Below the pieces are notes generated by a model that saw only the letters and a program-made list of their open reading frames with translations, was not told the DNA's origin and did not search any database. From CAZVAR01 sp964625225 (GTDB taxonomy: Bacteria; Pseudomonadota; Alphaproteobacteria; JAJUGE01), in assembly GCA_964625225.1 (NCBI GenBank), contig CAZVAR010000085.1, forward strand, positions 1-16,555: a stretch of DNA of 16,555 bases, given 5' to 3'. Positions 13,913 to 16,555 of this stretch are shown here, piece by piece. A program made the translations under genes and the position numbers. Numbering within the stretch: the first letter of the stretch is position 1; each line of letters starts with the position of its first letter.

Positions 13913-14718
13913 CGGAGTCGTCCCGCCATCCGGCCCCCCCGCCGGCGCTTGCCGCGTCCGAGCTGTCGGTCGCGCTCGGCGGGCGGCCGGTGCTGCGTGG
14001 CGTGTCGCTCGAGGTCCGGCGCGGCGAGCTGCTCGGCCTTCTGGGACCGAACGGCGCCGGCAAGACGACCCTGCTGCGGACGATGGCAGGGCTGCTCCGG
14101 CCCCGGGCCGGCCGGGTCCTGTCCGAGGGGCAGGACCTGTGGTCGCTGTCGCCGCGTCAGCGGGCCCGGCGACTGGCCTACCTGCCGCAGCGGCCGGACT
14201 GCGCCTGGCCGATGGCGGCGGAGGCGGTCGTCGCCCTGGGGCGCCTGCCCTTTGGCACGCACGATCAGCCGGAGACGCGCCGCGCCGTGATCGCGGCCAT
14301 GCGGGAGACCGACTGTCTCCATCTCGCCGACCGCCCGGTCCGGGAGCTGTCGGGCGGCGAGCGGGCGCGCGTCTTCCTGGCCCGTGCGCTGGCCGGCGAA
14401 ACCGGCATCCTTCTCGCCGACGAGCCGGTGGCCGACCTCGATCCGGCCCATCAGCTCGCCGTAATGGAGCTGCTGCAGGCCCGTGCCCGCGCCGGCGCTG
14501 CCGTCGTCGCCGTGCTGCACGACCTGCCGCTCGCGGCCCGCTTCTGCGACCGGGTGGCGGTGATCGACCGCGGCCGCGTGCTCGCCGACGATGCGCCGGC
14601 CGCGGCGATGACGACGCAGACGCTCGGCCGCACCTTCGGCGTCGTCGTCCACAGCGCGGTGGTCGACGGCACACCCCTGGTGGTGCCGCTGCACCGGTTG
14701 CCGCCGACCTCGGCCTGA
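13909..14718 (+). CDS. ABC transporter ATP-binding protein, FecE/BtuD type (cobalamin or siderophore uptake)
   Basis: A 269-residue cytoplasmic ATPase of the family that energises FecCD/BtuC-type permeases. Motifs: SELSVALGGRPVLRGVSLEV, Walker A GPNGAGKTT (46-54), Q-loop YLPQ (Q94), signature LSGGE (147-151), Walker B ILLADEPVADLD (D171/E172) and H-loop LHD (H204). GTG 13909 is preceded by AGGTG at a 5-base spacing. It follows mntR in the same direction but belongs to a different importer class from the manganese system. A BtuF-like binding protein is encoded nearby on the other strand, favouring cobalamin over iron-siderophore; no matching permease gene lies in the window. The stop codon is embedded in an inverted repeat shared with the convergent hydrolase gene. 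Confidence 0.88.
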   Translation: MTESSRHPAPPPALAASELSVALGGRPVLRGVSLEVRRGELLGLLGPNGAGKTTLLRTMAGLLRPRAGRVLSEGQDLWSLSPRQRARRLAYLPQRPDCAWPMAAEAVVALGRLPFGTHDQPETRRAVIAAMRETDCLHLADRPVRELSGGERARVFLARALAGETGILLADEPVADLDPAHQLAVMELLQARARAGAAVVAVLHDLPLAARFCDRVAVIDRGRVLADDAPAAAMTTQTLGRTFGVVVHSAVVDGTPLVVPLHRLPPTSA

Positions 14719-14744
14719 AGGGCGCACGGCGCCAAGTCAGGCCG
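14711..14744. terminator. Symmetric hairpin spanning both convergent stop codons
   Basis: CGGCCTGA (14711-14718) and TCAGGCCG (14737-14744) are perfect 8-bp complements, and inside them GGCGC (14721-14725) pairs with GCGCC (14729-14733) around an ACG loop. The left arm contains the TGA of the ATPase gene and the right arm contains the reverse-strand TGA of the MBL gene, so each mRNA would end its reading frame inside the same stem. There is no strong T-run on either side. It is probably a bidirectional terminator or 3'-end stabiliser. Confidence 0.6.
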
Positions 14745-15600
14745 GAGCCATCGCCGCGGCGCGCTCCGGCGCCGGGCTCGGCGCCGCCGTGCGATCAAAC
14801 TCGACGGCGTCATGGCCGCACACGATCCGGACCTCGCCGCCATGCGCGAGCGACAGCCGGCGTAGACGCGCCTGGTTATGCAGCCGGGCGCGGCGGTCGA
14901 CCTCCATCAGCGTCTGGTAAGCGCGCAGGCCGAGCGGGCAGCGCCGACGCGGCGCGCCGACCTCGCCGCGGTAGAAGTAGGCGTCGCCGGCGTGGAGCAG
15001 CCAGCCCTCCCCGGTCCGGATCGCGACGCCGGCATGACCCCGGGTGTGGCCTGCGAGCGGGACCAGCAGGATATCGGACGGCAGGCCGTGCAGGTCGCGC
15101 ACGGCCTCGAAGCCGAACCAGGGCTCGCCGCCGCTCCCGTACTGACACCAGTGCCGGACATCGTCCCATTGCTGCGGCCGATAGCGGCAGCGGGCGACGA
15201 AGCCGCGTCGGCGCTGCGCCGCGGCCACCTCGTCCCCCATCAGATGAACCGTCGCCCGCGGAAAATCCTCCACGCCACCGGCGTGATCGAAGTCGAGATG
15301 GGTCAGCACGATGTGCCGCACGTCCTGCGGCGAGAAACCGCGCCGGCGGACCTGTCGGACCGCGGTCTCCTCGGGATCGAGCCGGATATTGAGCAGATTC
15401 ACGTAGAGCCGGCTGAGGCGCAGATCGGGGTCGAGCGCATCGCGCATGCCGAGCCCGGTATCGACCAGCACCAGCCCCCGGTCCGTCTCCACGAGCAGGC
15501 AGTGGCAGACCAGCCGCCCGAACGGCCCCCGGCTGGCTCCATCCATGAGGCGGCCGCCGAGCGGACAGAAGGTCCCGCAGTTCAGGTGGTGGATACGCAC
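14737..15600 (-). CDS. Metallo-beta-lactamase-fold hydrolase (AHL-lactonase-like)
   Basis: A 287-residue cytoplasmic MBL-fold protein starting MRIHHLNCGTFCPLGGRLMD, an opening shared with a common alphaproteobacterial lactonase-like subgroup. Metal-site residues: THLDFDHAGG with H101, D103, D105 and H106, GHTRGHAG (H185/H188), LLHAGDAYF (D206) and VCGHDAVEF (H263). The first motif is HxDxDH rather than the canonical HxHxDH, so one zinc ligand is Asp. GTG 15600 is chosen because GGAGGA lies 9 bases upstream. The last 15-20 residues are an Ala/Pro-rich tail. It lies 121 bases downstream of the BtuF-like gene on the same strand. The substrate is unknown; acyl-homoserine lactonase activity cannot be claimed. 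Confidence 0.85.
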   Translation of the reverse strand: MRIHHLNCGTFCPLGGRLMDGASRGPFGRLVCHCLLVETDRGLVLVDTGLGMRDALDPDLRLSRLYVNLLNIRLDPEETAVRQVRRRGFSPQDVRHIVLTHLDFDHAGGVEDFPRATVHLMGDEVAAAQRRRGFVARCRYRPQQWDDVRHWCQYGSGGEPWFGFEAVRDLHGLPSDILLVPLAGHTRGHAGVAIRTGEGWLLHAGDAYFYRGEVGAPRRRCPLGLRAYQTLMEVDRRARLHNQARLRRLSLAHGGEVRIVCGHDAVEFDRTAAPSPAPERAAAMAPA

Positions 15601-15721
15601 GGCGATGCCTCCTCCGATCGCTCGGCTCGCTTCGGTCCACGGCCCGCCGCCGCAGCCGGGATGCTCTCCGGAACCGGCGGCCCCGGAAAAGGTTGCACCG
15701 CGAGCGTCACGGCCCCGCGCC

Positions 15722-16555
15722 TCAGCGGTGCGTCGCCCGACCGTGCACGGCGAGCCTGGCCGCCCGCGCGCGCAGCAGTTCCACCGCCTCGGCCAGCCAC
15801 GGCCCGCCGCAGGCGATCAGCCGCTGCGGCACCGTGACCCGACGCCGCGGCGGCACGAGCCGATCGAGCGCAGGATGAGCCAGAAGCTCGGTACCGCGGT
15901 CAACGGTGCGCTCGCCGGTGCCGTCCAGGATCAGGAGGTCGGGCCGGCCGGCGATCACCGTTTCGAGCGGCAGCCGCCCGGTGCCGTGCAGACCGAGCCG
16001 GGCGGCCGCGTTGCGCAGCCCGGCCGCGCGTATCGCCGCATCGACCAGCGTCCCCGTCCCCGTCGCGAAGCCGCGCCGCTGATAGTAGAGCGCGAGCGGC
16101 CCGGTCGCCTCGCCCTGCTCGCGCGACACCGCCATGCGGCGCTCGAACCCGGCGGTCAGGGCCGCACCCCGCTCCTGAGCGCCAATCGCAGCCGCCACCT
16201 GCGCGATCTGTTCCCGGATGTCGGCGACGCTTTCGGCCGGCGGCAGCTCCAGAACCCGATAGCCGAGCCGCTTCAGGAGGGCGCGCGTCGTGCGCCGGCC
16301 GAAGCGGGCGGCCAGCACGAGATCCGGACGCAGCGCCATCACCGCCTCCGCCGAAGCGCCCGTCAGCGGGAAGCGCGCCGCGGCCTCGGCGAAATAGGAC
16401 ATGGACGGATCGTGCGCATTGGGGCTGAGGGCGACGATCTGGTCCGGCCGCGCGAGCGCCAGCAGATACTGGTCGGTGCAGAGATTGATCGAGACGACCC
16501 GCCCCGGCACCGCCGCAGCGGCGGCACCCGATCCGGCCGCCAGGAGGAGCAGAGC
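15722..16555 (-). CDS. BtuF-like ABC transporter periplasmic binding protein, 5' end outside window
   Basis: A cobalamin/siderophore-class (COG0614) binding protein; 277 codons are visible and the start lies beyond the right edge. The first visible residues ALLLLAAGSGAAAAAV are the tail of a signal peptide, so the GTG at 16510 is an internal codon and not the start. The mature protein begins near GRVVSINLCTDQYLLALA, continues with ALSPNAHDPSMSYFAEAAAR, ALRPDLVLAARFGRRTTRAL and LPLETVIAGRPDLLILDG, and ends SRAP-free with a basic tail. This N-terminal pattern is typical of the alphaproteobacterial cobalamin-type binding proteins found with btuCD. Its natural partner may be the FecE/BtuD-type ATPase at 13909; the permease may lie upstream, outside the window. 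The 121 bases between it and the MBL gene show no riboswitch or clear terminator. Confidence 0.85.
   Translation of the reverse strand, partial: ALLLLAAGSGAAAAAVPGRVVSINLCTDQYLLALARPDQIVALSPNAHDPSMSYFAEAAARFPLTGASAEAVMALRPDLVLAARFGRRTTRALLKRLGYRVLELPPAESVADIREQIAQVAAAIGAQERGAALTAGFERRMAVSREQGEATGPLALYYQRRGFATGTGTLVDAAIRAAGLRNAAARLGLHGTGRLPLETVIAGRPDLLILDGTGERTVDRGTELLAHPALDRLVPPRRRVTVPQRLIACGGPWLAEAVELLRARAARLAVHGRATHR

Noticed and set aside
16500..16510. GTG at 16510 as start of the BtuF-like protein
   Set aside because: The frame remains open to the window edge and encodes the end of a signal peptide before this codon.
1..16555. CRISPR array, tRNA, insertion sequence or phage genes
   Set aside because: No regularly spaced repeats, cloverleaf, transposase or integrase motifs were found on either strand by reading.

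Overview
The window is strongly GC-rich, with G or C at most third codon positions, tightly packed genes and frequent ATGA/GTGA start-stop overlaps. The gene content points to an alphaproteobacterium, perhaps Rhodospirillales-like (inference): a two-gene (split) B12-dependent methionine synthase with an AT-rich SahR-like palindrome upstream, an E. coli-type MntR, a TRAP transporter and a COG3618 lactonase. No rRNA, tRNA, CRISPR array, integrase or insertion sequence was seen.

Layout. (1) 1-1361, minus strand: the split methionine synthase, with the homocysteine-binding half complete (213-1283) and the pterin/B12 half starting at 216 and leaving the left edge; a SahR-like operator lies at 1342-1361. 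(2) 1362-2099: poorly coding DNA holding a strong hairpin and what looks like a decayed C-terminal remnant of a type II glyceraldehyde-3-phosphate dehydrogenase. (3) 2100-3794, plus: a short-type alpha-glucan phosphorylase. (4) 3916-5263, minus: a YegS/DagK-type lipid kinase overlapping a PA2169/DUF2383 four-helix protein. (5) 5406-9274, plus: a LigI-like amidohydrolase/lactonase followed by a complete TRAP transporter (DctP, DctQ, DctM), probably one uptake-and-hydrolysis unit for a lactone or carboxylate not identifiable from sequence. (6) 9228-13264, minus: a four-gene manganese/zinc ABC importer of the TroABCD/MntABCD type, every junction overlapping, with one permease carrying a DtxR-like C-terminal extension; divergent from mntR at 13395. 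(7) 13909-16555: a FecE/BtuD-type ATPase (plus) facing a metallo-beta-lactamase-fold hydrolase and a BtuF-like periplasmic binding protein (minus), the last running off the right edge. The ATPase and hydrolase share a perfect inverted repeat that contains both stop codons.

How the genes fit together. MntR probably controls the Tro-type importer across the shared promoter region. The BtuD/BtuF-like proteins could supply the cobalamin needed by the MetH at the other end of the window, but no permease for them is present here. The TRAP and lactonase genes form an independent catabolic module. The phosphorylase, the GAPDH remnant, the lipid kinase and the DUF2383 protein look like a small central-carbon/stress accessory group. 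Nothing here is clearly a wholly new system. The least ordinary items are the permease-DtxR fusion with degenerate metal ligands, the stop-codon-embedding hairpin, the GAPDH remnant and the orphan cobalamin-type ATPase beside mntR.
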